Below are positions 62,001 through 64,000 of a stretch of DNA of 64,000 bases, one piece after another; positions within the stretch are counted from its first letter, which is position 1, and each line of letters begins with the position of its first letter. The stretch covers positions 824,501 through 888,500 of the forward strand of contig JAIGNY010001798.1 in NCBI GenBank assembly GCA_020152595.1, written 5' to 3'. The translations under genes and the position numbers were made by a program. This DNA comes from Chiridota heheva (taxonomy: Eukaryota > Echinodermata > Holothuroidea > Apodida > Chiridotidae). Below the pieces are notes generated by a model. It made no database searches and was not told the DNA's origin. It saw nothing but the letters and a program-made list of their open reading frames with translations.

Positions 62001-63299
62001 GTAAATTTAATACAAATGGTAAAATAAATGCAGGAAAATCTAATTTAAAAACAGTGCTTTCCATTTGCTAATTTGATCAAACTTGTTTTTCCTCCCCAAC
62101 ATTCTCTTAGTCATCGATAATAATTTACACAATGATGAACTCACTAAATTTTAAGTTGTATTGGACTTTCTACCACAATATTATCAACACAGAAGACCCC
62201 AAAGCTTTCAAACTTAAATTTCAAACTCATTTTCAAAATGACTGCTTGCATATTAATTTACATATCCTTAACACATTCAAATTGTTTTCCTAAGTTTTAC
62301 TATAAGGCTAGGCCTACCCCACCTGGTGTCTACTTTTTCTGCAATTTCAATTTGCTAGGCCTACCCTAACTTAGTGACATCTTAAGAAAATCTTAATTTT
62401 TTAAAATCTAAAATTGGCTTTTCCCATACGGGCAGAAACCAATGTTAATAACAGTACAAAAACTAACAGGGGAAGTAAGAGGGTGAAAACTAACGGGGCA
62501 GAAACTAACAGGGCGCCGGGGCGGAAACTAACGGGCGCCGGGGCGGAAACTAACAGGGCGCCGGGGCGGAAACTAACAGGGCGCCGGGCGGAAACTAGCG
62601 GGGCGCCGGGGCGGAAACTAGTGGGGCGCCGTGGCGAAAACTAGCGGGGCGCCATGGCGGAAACTAACGGGGCGCCGTGGCGGAAACTAGCGGGGCGCCG
62701 GGGCGGAAACTAACGGGGCGCCGGAGCGGAAACTAGCGGGGCGCCGGGGTGGAAACTAACAGGGCGCCGGAGCGGAAACTAGCGGGACGCAAACTAACGG
62801 GGTGCTGGGGCGCAAACTAACGGGGTGCTGGGGCGCAAACTAACGGGGTGCTGGGGCGAAAACTAACGGGGCGCTGGGGCGAAAACTAACATTAACAGGG
62901 TGAAAAACTAACGGGGCAGAAACTAACATGAAAAGCTAGCAGAGCGGAAAGCTAATGCCAGCCGAAAGCTAACGGGCATTTCTATAGTTTAATTTCATTA
63001 CCCGGCCTTATCTGTAATAGTAATATCAACTGTACTTGTAGGCCTACCATAAATTGTATGTTAACTAACTTAAAAATACCGTAATCGAATGTAGGCCTAC
63101 ACTGATCGTGCTTAACAACACTGTCTGCAAACACAGGGCCGGATGTCTAAAGTTGCATCTTTCTATTTACCTTCACTCTCCTTTTCTGCCACCGTCCGCA
63201 CGGACTTTCTTCCAAAATTTCACTTTCATCTTCTTCACTATCATCACCGCTATCGTGTAGGGGGTCCTCTTTCTTTTCCTGTTCCCCTGATGTCGGCAT
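8011..63299 (-). CDS. NRBP1: NRBP pseudokinase gene, whole coding span (13 exons found)
   Basis: Nuclear receptor-binding protein, a WNK-related pseudokinase and cytoplasmic adaptor. In animals it is linked to Rac3, JAB1, Elongin B/C and TSC22D partners, ER-Golgi traffic and growth control (Madm in flies). Thirteen exons read from 63299 down to 8011; all introns are GT-AG and junction phases agree. They give about 482 codons, against about 535 residues in human NRBP1. The order is an acidic N-terminus, a pseudokinase domain (about residues 60-310), a linker rich in Pro and Ser, and a conserved helical C-terminal region. The sequence is most like human NRBP1, but it is probably the single copy that predates the NRBP1/NRBP2 split. 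Exon 8 has a one-base deficit. The terminal exon is not securely located and may lie below 8011 or outside the window. Confidence 0.95.
8270..8520 (-). mobile_element. tRNA-derived SINE
   Basis: On the minus strand the 5' end reads GGAGGTGCAGTGGCTAAGTG (tRNA-like start and A box). A degraded B box GCGGGTTTGACTCA follows, then the body word TGTCCTTGAGTAAGACACTT, a word common to many metazoan tRNA-SINEs. The 3' limit is approximate. It sits in intron 11 between exons 11 and 12 and reads in the same direction as NRBP. Confidence 0.8.
8627..8690 (-). CDS. NRBP1: NRBP exon 12 (C-terminal helical domain)
   Basis: It encodes LDIILKMDDKMKRELSCEF and TK, matching human LTLLLKLEDKLNRHLSCDL. The 64-bp length fits phase 0 in and phase 1 out, with donor GTGAGT. 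It sits inside the loop of the 6.66-9.57 kb inverted repeat, about 130 bp from the inner edge of the right arm. Confidence 0.95.
8818..9571. repeat. Right arm of the inverted repeat
   Basis: Reverse complement of 6663-7738: it begins TCACTGCAGCAGCTTTACCC, contains a single copy of the 32-bp unit at about 8848-8878, and ends CTGTTTACTCAACTGCATCA. It has gained a 22-bp array that the left arm lacks. Confidence 0.93.
8990..9470. repeat. 22-bp minisatellite, about 20 copies
   Basis: Units of CTCCTGGCCACTATCATCAT plus AC, with some deletions. The 172-codon open frame over it is an artefact of the array. Confidence 0.96.
9854..10040 (-). CDS. NRBP1: NRBP exon 11 (YPLTAF motif and Pro/Ser linker)
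   Basis: It encodes NGVYPLTAFALPRPQPSKNR (human NGIYPLTAFGLPRPQ), then a Pro/Glu/Ser linker with SETPEPVDVE and an acidic DSDEEANLH end. The 187-bp length fits phase 2 in and phase 0 out, with acceptor TCTTCCAG and donor GTAAGA. Confidence 0.96.
10041..10630. other. Intron 10 sequence next to exon 11
   Basis: AT-rich intronic DNA above exon 11. No gene, RNA or element was recognised. Confidence 0.6.
10632..11058. repeat. 30-bp minisatellite, 14 copies
   Basis: The unit is AATGAATGGTGTGTATCCGC plus ATTATACACA, with G/A variants at single positions. The 30-bp unit keeps several frames open on both strands (up to 181 codons); they have no other coding sign. Confidence 0.98.
11226..11349. repeat. 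41-bp array, first block
   Basis: Units of TGGTTTGGTTTAAGGTGTTT and AACAACATGTGTAGTCAAAGG. The same array continues at 12293-12436 and 15091-15368, interrupted by two transposons. Confidence 0.95.
11350..12292. mobile_element. hAT-like non-autonomous DNA transposon (943 bp)
   Basis: The terminal inverted repeat is CAGGGTTCTAGCTA at the left and its complement TAGCTAGAACCCTG at the right, the CAGGG-type end usual for hAT elements. It is flanked by 8-bp sites GTCAAAGG and GTCAAAAA (6 of 8 identical). Removing the element and one site restores a perfect 41-bp array unit. No transposase frame is present. Confidence 0.9.
12293..12436. repeat. 41-bp array, second block
   Basis: Continuation of the 41-bp array between the hAT-like and piggyBac-like insertions, about 3.5 units. 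Confidence 0.93.
13044..13226 (+). CDS. Putative exon in piggyBac-like element, acidic peptide
   Basis: It starts MGRYNVERAFRLLCFLQNN and continues with a Glu/Asp-rich stretch, as often seen at transposase N-termini. It ends at a good donor GTGAGT after 61 codons. No family was recognised; the assignment rests on position within the element and on the donor. Confidence 0.3.
13862..14001. repeat. 70-bp tandem duplication with nested palindromes
   Basis: The segment AGAAACCACAATAACATG... through GACGAGC..CCGCTACT occurs twice in a row (about 13862-13931 and 13932-14001). Each copy contains ATAACATGTTAT-type palindromes. It lies in the piggyBac-like element just before its second exon-like frame. 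Confidence 0.85.
13967..14293 (+). CDS. Putative exon in piggyBac-like element, basic/proline-rich peptide
   Basis: From ATG at 13967 it encodes a Pro/Lys/Arg-rich segment (PQPKRKRDRPLKMSPGP), a helical Glu/Arg stretch and a Trp-containing end (HEVFGNWLWEDQT). It is followed by the donor GTAAGT. Codon use is GC-richer than its surroundings. No domain was recognised; it may be part of the transposon's own protein or captured sequence. Confidence 0.35.
15091..15368. repeat. 41-bp array, third block
   Basis: About 6.5 units of the same 41-bp array, resuming in register after the piggyBac-like element. Confidence 0.95.
16118..16168 (-). CDS. NRBP1: NRBP exon 10 (51-bp exon, conserved FLEDV)
   Basis: A small exon encoding VSQVPALDQEKFLEDVK, matching the human SQSPALELDKFLEDVRNG. 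It enters and leaves in phase 2 (acceptor TTTTTCCAG, donor GTAAGT). It could be skipped without changing the frame, since 51 is a multiple of three. Confidence 0.95.
16395..16660. repeat. Two-copy direct repeat of about 120 bp
   Basis: The segment from TGATTGTCTGCATAGTATTG to GAGGACAAACACATATGGTA occurs twice in tandem with very few differences, in intron 9 just above exon 10. Confidence 0.88.
16738..16856. repeat. 23-bp minisatellite, 5 copies
   Basis: The unit TCATGGATATACAGACCCTA plus CTG is repeated five times with one substitution. Confidence 0.96.
17000..18185 (-). mobile_element. Non-LTR retrotransposon fragment A (RNase H, 3' end)
   Basis: Minus-strand frames carry RNase H signatures: IYTDGSKDGDK at about 18045, FSDSKFVLTSLL at about 17890, and FFWIPSHVGIPSNYRADSAA at about 17760. 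The 3' end (low coordinates) has the family tail word GTGCCTTTAAGCCTTCATC (reverse complement), also found at 33.7 kb. Frames are broken, and the 5' part including RT is missing. Confidence 0.85.
18195..18530 (-). mobile_element. tRNA-derived SINE
   Basis: On the minus strand the head reads TAGTTCAGTTGGCTGAGC (A box) at about 18523-18506, with GGTTCGAGTCC (perfect B box) at 18480-18470. A 270-bp body follows that is shared with 51515-51790. It directly abuts LINE fragment A. Confidence 0.9.
19035..19152 (-). CDS. NRBP1: NRBP exon 9 (post-kinase linker)
   Basis: About residues 324-363. It encodes FVSEKDPAEDQNRDP and then NIVIASITHPDGRPGVDIK. The family is poorly conserved here; the human counterpart is the segment before TLYSQSPALELDKFLEDV. 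It is assigned by position, by phase (1 in, 2 out; 118 bp) and by consensus splice sites TTCGGTAG and GTAAGT. Confidence 0.88.
19328..19915. mobile_element. Foldback MITE of about 590 bp
   Basis: Arms of about 190 bp (19328-19525 and 19706-19915) are inverted copies of each other. Both carry GAATATTCCCAT, AAGAAACAGATTGG, AGATTTTTCTTGCC and GAGTCTAAGTCATCATTAT in mirrored order. The AT-rich spacer has no coding capacity. Confidence 0.9.
20407..21005. repeat. 49-bp minisatellite, about 12 copies
   Basis: Units of CACTTTTCTCAGCAACCTCA followed by ACTGCACCTCTCCTTAACAC and TTCACCTGC. Array variants are AACACTT, AACGCTT, AATGCTT and AACATTT. Confidence 0.97.
21325..22418. repeat. 43-bp minisatellite, about 25 copies
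   Basis: Units of CAGCATTAAAGTAGGAGTTT, AATGTTGAAC and CAACGACCCTAAA, more diverged than the other arrays and with several small deletions. Confidence 0.96.
22422..25092. mobile_element. Inverted pair of about 100-bp arms enclosing element copy 2
   Basis: 22422-22527 and 24995-25092 are inverted copies (AATAAAGCCTTCAC, TATTGTCAAAAC and AGCTTCTATTTT words in mirror order). The minisatellite-carrying element copy 2 lies between them, touching the right arm. This is probably a MITE that received the insertion. Confidence 0.8.
22597..24996. mobile_element. Minisatellite-carrying dispersed element, copy 2
   Basis: Same layout as the copy at 4.27-6.37 kb: CTAGAACGGTAAAAACC start, two blocks of the 24-bp array (about 22690-23790 and 23905-24215), then the shared TTGGTGTATACAACATGG and GAGACTTGAGGATCTCTGAA segments, and GCATGCGAACCAAAAA end. 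No protein is encoded; the long open frames come from the 24-bp unit. Confidence 0.87.
25529..25657 (-). CDS. NRBP1: NRBP exon 8 (C-lobe end) with a one-base deficit
   Basis: It encodes DFIKRCLCDQTKRPTARDLL and LHQVLFEV in one frame, then KLLAAHAIVRHE in another. The two halves correspond to one continuous human segment (FIQKCL...RPTAREL...LFEVPSLKLLAAH). The exon is 129 bp, but the flanking phases (0 in, 1 out) require 3n+1, so one base is missing near 25574-25576. Read as given, it stops at a TAA a few codons after FEV. Splice sites are good (ATCAG and GTGAGT). It could be an assembly or sequencing error, a null allele, or early decay of the gene; the rest of the gene is intact, which favours an error or a polymorphism. 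Confidence 0.93.
25757..27520 (-). mobile_element. Non-LTR retrotransposon fragment B (RT end and RNase H)
   Basis: The minus-strand reading gives an RT C-terminal segment LDYGNLIYGSA (about 27200) and RNase H motifs FLFTDGSIGN (about 26740), SAEAKAILLALNFAEL (about 26630) and FSDSKSVLTGIL (about 26560). A Cys/His motif CPTCNTDVSIKHILLTC follows at about 26100, then the 3' tail near 25760. Frames are shifted in places. The 5' part is missing. Confidence 0.88.
27540..28800. other. Intron 7 stretch without recognised features
   Basis: AT-rich, apparently unique intronic sequence. No gene, RNA or repeat was seen beyond short A/T runs. Confidence 0.6.
28808..30912. repeat. 49-bp minisatellite, about 43 copies
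   Basis: Units of GTTGAACAAGTAAACCAATA, TAATGTAGCTAATATTTAAC and CCATTTAGA. Variants TTTAGA, TTCAGA and TTTACA alternate in runs. The array ends about 130 bp below NRBP exon 7. Confidence 0.98.
31046..31215 (-). CDS. NRBP1: NRBP exon 7 (alpha-F and C-lobe)
   Basis: Residues 224-280. It encodes GADIYAFGICALEMAVVEIQ followed by GNGDS, the alpha-F segment (DIYSFGMCALEM in human), and ends in DNIQK. The 170-bp length fits phase 1 in and phase 0 out. Two oddities: the donor GTGACC is weak at positions +5 and +6, and the acceptor ATTACAG is fed by an AT-rich tandem array instead of a pyrimidine tract. Confidence 0.94.
31216..31602. repeat. AT-only array, left part
   Basis: Irregular TATAATA/ATATAATCATA repeats starting immediately at the exon 7 acceptor. 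It continues as 33332-33590 on the other side of element copy 3, so that element landed inside it. Confidence 0.95.
31603..33331. mobile_element. Minisatellite-carrying dispersed element, copy 3
   Basis: It begins ACTAGAAGGGTAAATACCGT, has 24-bp arrays (about 31700-32290 and 32395-32605) and the shared downstream segments, and ends GCTTCGCATGCAAACCAAAA. Both flanks are the AT-only array, giving clean boundaries for the element. Confidence 0.88.
33332..33590. repeat. AT-only array, right part
   Basis: Continuation of the 31216-31602 AT-rich array beyond element copy 3. Confidence 0.93.
33660..34400 (-). mobile_element. Non-LTR retrotransposon fragment C (RNase H end)
   Basis: Minus-strand reading contains ILFFWIPSHV at about 34370 and a degraded C-terminal domain. 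The 3' tail at 33660-33720 is nearly identical to that of fragment A. Truncated and frameshifted. Confidence 0.82.
34410..35200. other. Intron 6 stretch without recognised features
   Basis: AT-rich intronic sequence between LINE fragment C and the 35-bp array; nothing recognised. Confidence 0.55.
35213..36778. repeat. 35-bp minisatellite, about 44 copies
   Basis: Units of CACTGGTCACTATCAACACA and TCACACTGTATACTR. The 338-codon frame across it exists because the unit has no stop in any of three frames; the peptide repeats every 35 residues. Confidence 0.98.
36930..37013 (-). CDS. NRBP1: NRBP exon 6 (activation segment)
   Basis: Residues 196-223 plus one base. It encodes VAPDAINNHVKTYREEQKN and then MHYLAPEYG. 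Together with the end of exon 5 it replaces the DFG motif by GCV (GSV in human NRBP1). LAPEYG corresponds to the APE motif and is kept. The acceptor is TTCCTTAG and the donor GTAAGG. The 84-bp length fits phase 1 in and phase 1 out. Confidence 0.97.
37104..45832. repeat. 44-bp minisatellite, about 198 copies, filling intron 5
   Basis: Units of GACATGGACAGTATTGAAGC, AATGAGGAATGAAGAATCTT and TATA. Variants occur at fixed positions: GACATGG/GATATGG, CAGTAT/CTGTAT, TGAAGC/TAAAGC/GGAAGC, and CTTTA/CTTCA/CCTTA. Runs of these variants recur with periods of 10-12 units, showing higher-order repeats. It covers about 98% of intron 5. Confidence 0.99.
45933..46027 (-). CDS. NRBP1: NRBP exon 5 (degenerate catalytic loop)
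   Basis: Residues 164-195 plus one base. It encodes YLHSCDPPIIHGNLTTDTIF and IQHNGLIKIGC. The HRDxxxxN catalytic loop is replaced by HGNLTTDT, so the catalytic Asp is absent, as in all NRBPs. The 95-bp length fits phase 2 in and phase 1 out. The acceptor follows TGTTTAG and the donor is GTAAGTGGG. On its downstream side, intron 5 is almost entirely the 44-bp array. Confidence 0.97.
46241..46302. repeat. Duplicated imperfect palindrome
   Basis: CCCACATATACATATATGTG and CCCACATATACATACATGTG follow each other, each able to form a hairpin, separated by GGATGAGA. They lie about 220 bp above NRBP exon 5 and next to the inverted-repeat element. Confidence 0.75.
46306..49245. mobile_element. DNA element with about 375-bp terminal inverted repeats (2.9 kb)
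   Basis: The left arm (about 46306-46695) and right arm (about 48868-49245) are inverted copies. Shared words include CTGTATAGG at the tips, CTACACTACATGGCCACCCC, GTTAGGGGTCATAAGTTTTT and TTACAAATTGCATAGGTGGG. No transposase was recognised. The interior contains four degenerate units of about 290 bp. Confidence 0.88.
46790..48060. repeat. Four degenerate units of about 290 bp inside the inverted-repeat element
   Basis: Segments containing AAGCC.CGCCCACT, ATGCATGACATC, CAGACCATGG.CTATCTGTG and TACCACAT recur at about 46.8-47.08, 47.1-47.34, 47.46-47.74 and 47.75-48.05 kb. The last two are the most similar. Confidence 0.75.
49259..49440. repeat. Inverted copy of 48524-48860 beyond the right arm
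   Basis: GGAGGTCAAAGGTCATGTGA through GACAACTTTTCACCAT mirrors the sequence just inside the element (ATGGTGAAAA...TTTGACCTCC). The right terminal arm is therefore itself bracketed by a second, smaller inverted pair. Confidence 0.82.
49470..51124. repeat. 28-bp minisatellite, about 58 copies
   Basis: The unit is GCCCTGCAGTTCATCTTAGC plus TATGATAA, with deletion variants (GATCATCTTAA) that recur and mark internal segment duplications. Confidence 0.98.
51515..51800 (-). mobile_element. SINE copy joined to the 51-bp array
   Basis: The body words GGACGGGAAGT, ACCATCAGAACCGATGGCTT, AAGGATGGTGAG and CTGTGGAAA.TTG occur in the same order as in the SINE at 18.2-18.5 kb. The tRNA-like head position is occupied by the first units of the 51-bp array (CTCCAGCATCTGTCC...). 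Confidence 0.82.
51790..54105. repeat. 51-bp minisatellite, about 45 copies
   Basis: Units of GCATCTGTCCTGCGCTCCAG, GCTACCTGATCTCATACAGA and GCAACACCACA. Since 51 is 17 codons with no stop, both strands stay open for about 780-800 codons with 17-residue peptide repeats. The array lies in NRBP intron 4, ending about 100 bp from exon 4; it has no start context or splice signs of its own and is not taken as a gene. Confidence 0.98.
54203..54333 (-). CDS. NRBP1: NRBP exon 4 (hinge and alpha-D/E)
   Basis: Residues 121-163 plus two bases of 164; starts in phase 0 and ends in phase 2. It encodes VIFITEYMSSGSLRQFLKK (hinge and substrate-shelf region) and SWKRWCTQILSAL (alpha-E). The acceptor is TTGCAG and the donor GTAAAG. 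The exon lies only about 90 bp from the end of the 51-bp minisatellite in intron 4. Confidence 0.96.
54340..55830. other. Intron 3 stretch without recognised features
   Basis: AT-rich intronic sequence above exon 4; includes scattered AGGCCTA words around 55030. No gene or element was recognised. Confidence 0.55.
55836..56330. repeat. 19-bp minisatellite, about 26 copies
   Basis: The unit is CATTGCGCAGTGCCCTGTA. The first copies are diverged (TACGCAG, CTTTTACATT). Long open frames on both strands are artefacts. Confidence 0.98.
56550..56870. repeat. Interspersed repeat-like segment
   Basis: A sequence of the GGTGCTATTTATACAGCAC...CACTTTACAATC...GTGAGTTTTGG...TTCTTGAAAAGG...ATTCTTTTGGCACAGCCACA type. 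It resembles a common metazoan dispersed repeat known to me by pattern only; family not assigned. Confidence 0.4.
56886..56976. repeat. 15-bp tandem repeat, 6 copies
   Basis: The unit GGAGCTAATCCAGTT is repeated six times with small changes, at the edge of LINE fragment D. Confidence 0.93.
56978..59345 (-). mobile_element. Non-LTR retrotransposon fragment D (reverse transcriptase)
   Basis: The longest LINE copy. On the minus strand the RT region 58696-58295 carries WREATIIPIPKPYKDRIIPN and PIALASCICKIMERMVNYRL. The catalytic LYVDDFA is at about 58040. The thumb segment continues through LDYGNFIYGSARKFDLR (about 57600), and RNase H begins with FLFTDEST at about 57040. RT plus RNase H suggests an I/Jockey-group LINE. 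Frames are broken by several indels; the endonuclease was not recognised. Confidence 0.9.
59350..59680. other. Intron 3 remainder beside exon 3
   Basis: Short AT-rich stretch; nothing recognised. Confidence 0.5.
59684..59791 (-). CDS. NRBP1: NRBP exon 3 (alpha-C / beta-4 region)
   Basis: Residues 85-120, phase 0 to 0. It encodes VFDNLIQLEHPNIVKFHKYW, the highly conserved alpha-C to beta-4 segment of NRBP and WNK-like kinases, and ends with ADTKSDKEKPR. The donor GTAAGT is at 59683-59678 and the acceptor ATAAAG precedes 59791. Only one or two substitutions separate the core from human NRBP1. Confidence 0.96.
60318..60440 (-). CDS. NRBP1: NRBP exon 2 (pseudokinase N-lobe)
   Basis: Residues 44-84, phase 0 at both ends: acceptor ATTTTCAG at 60448-60441 and donor GTAAGTA just below 60318. 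It contains RDVPGIDVAYLAMDMEEG and then EVVWNEVQFS. The latter aligns with the beta-3 strand of WNK kinases, where active kinases carry the VAIK lysine; here that position is Asn, as in other NRBPs. This supports a catalytically dead kinase fold. Confidence 0.96.
60441..62420. other. Intron 1 stretch, mostly unique
   Basis: AT-rich. It contains one 39-bp direct repeat (ATTTTATGAATGAATTGYGA...GCTGAACAGG, 60765-60840). No gene was recognised. Confidence 0.6.
62440..62975. repeat. 23-bp GC-rich minisatellite, about 17-20 copies
   Basis: The unit is GGGGCGCCGGGGCGGAAACT plus AAC, with CpG in every copy. Outer copies are degraded (GAAACTAACGGGGCAG). It lies in intron 1, about 200 bp below the exon 1 donor, in otherwise AT-rich DNA. 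Confidence 0.96.
63171..63299 (-). CDS. NRBP1: NRBP exon 1 (start codon, acidic N-terminus)
   Basis: Residues 1-43. It starts at the ATG at 63299 (MPTSGEQ), followed by an acidic stretch and the family signature DESEILEESPCGRWQKR, which is nearly identical in vertebrate NRBP1. The donor GTAAAT is at 63170-63165, phase 0. The N-terminus before the DESEILEES motif is shorter than in human, where a long Ser/Thr-rich leader precedes it. That is typical of a fast-evolving N-terminus, and no better upstream ATG was seen in frame. Confidence 0.95.
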
Positions 63300-64000
63300 T
63301 CTGTAGACTGACCAGCTTACCCACCCTGTTTCATGCGTGATTAAAGAAAGTAAAATGAGTAGGCCTACTAGAAGTAAGGCAGATCTCGATATGATATCTC
63401 AGTCTCAACATTAGCTAGTGCGTACTGTACAGTCGAGTCGAGTAATGTAGTCTTTGATGTTCAATCAGTCAGTCAGCAAATCTATCGCATGCATAATGCG
63501 TGCGACACGCACTGTGTGTGTGGGCCTACGTACTTACGTACTGAAATGTACTGCGGCGCCGCGCGGAAATGATTAACATTAGGCCTAAATTGCGTCTACA
63601 TCATGCGTCTTGACTACATTATGTATTATTGTACGCCTATACGTTATAAGTAGACTATTCCTAAACAGTGATTGGCCAATGGTTCACTTTTGAATGACAT
63701 CATAGATTGTATTTTCACGAGCGAAAAAATAACAAATAGCCTACATCATATCCAACTTGGTGTACTCGTCAACATTTTGCCAATCAATCCAACTTTGATT
63801 TGCTGTCAATCCCACCAAATCATTTTCGGAACAACGGGGGAGTGGAAGGGTGTGGCTGAGGGTCTTAGACTTCACTGTTGGTCTTTTTTCCCTTCCCCAC
63901 AAGAACTTATTATGACAGTTCCGGTTTATTTTTACTTTCAGATATTTCTTAGGTAAAAGTAACTCGTAGGGCAGATTAGAAGGTTGCATATTACACTTTT
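63300..64000 (-). promoter_or_regulatory. Upstream/5'UTR region of NRBP
   Basis: No coding sequence is seen. The stretch contains ATTGGCCAAT at about 63672-63681, a double CCAAT (NF-Y-type) site, and a short CpG-rich patch around 63553-63566 (GGCGCCGCGCGG). A CCAAT box about 370 bp above the ATG would suit a TATA-less start around 63.5-63.6 kb, but the transcription start is inferred only. Confidence 0.3.

Noticed and set aside
62414..62644. 76-codon frame with AETNRAPGRKLTG-type repeats
   Set aside because: It is the 23-bp GC-rich array in intron 1 read across units.

Overview
The window is eukaryotic intron-dominated DNA, probably from a marine invertebrate. An echinoderm is my best guess, from the frequent AGGCCTA-type words, the tRNA-derived SINEs, the foldback-type repeats and the NRBP sequence, but the taxon is inference. 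There is one recognisable host gene. It lies on the minus strand and encodes the WNK-related pseudokinase NRBP (ortholog of vertebrate NRBP1/NRBP2; Drosophila Madm). I placed 13 coding exons with exact boundaries: 63171-63299, 60318-60440, 59684-59791, 54203-54333, 45933-46027, 36930-37013, 31046-31215, 25529-25657, 19035-19152, 16118-16168, 9854-10040, 8627-8690 and 8011-8066. They total 1,445 nt, about 482 codons. Every exon junction joins in phase, and the product has the pseudokinase signatures: Asn for the beta-3 Lys, HGN for HRD, and GCV for DFG. Exon 8 is one base short and carries an internal frame change. The last, short C-terminal exon is not securely found; one weak candidate is at 3849-3914.

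About 2.6% of the 55-kb gene span is coding. Roughly 40% of the window is tandem minisatellite of about 20 different kinds, with units of 14, 19, 22, 23, 24, 28, 30, 32, 35, 41, 43, 44, 49 and 51 bp, plus AT-rich DNA. The largest, a 44-bp array of about 8.7 kb, fills almost the whole of intron 5. Most long open reading frames in the window are artefacts of arrays whose unit length is a multiple of three, or whose unit has no stops in any frame.

Mobile elements are abundant. They include four antisense fragments of one non-LTR retrotransposon family (RT with YVDD, RNase H, C-terminal Cys/His motif), which read in the same direction as NRBP. There are at least three tRNA-derived SINE copies. 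A 943-bp hAT-like and a 2,654-bp piggyBac-like element were inserted into the same 41-bp array, with target duplications still readable. A 0.6-kb foldback MITE is at 19.3-19.9 kb, and a 2.9-kb element with about 375-bp terminal inverted repeats is at 46.3-49.2 kb. Three copies of a dispersed element carry a private internal 24-bp minisatellite.

Three structures deserve most attention. First, an inverted repeat at 6.66-9.57 kb flanks NRBP exons 12 and 13, and its two arms have each expanded a different internal unit into a minisatellite. Second, the 51-bp array at 51.8-54.1 kb appears to have grown out of the tRNA-like head of a SINE. Third, there is the single-base lesion in NRBP exon 8.
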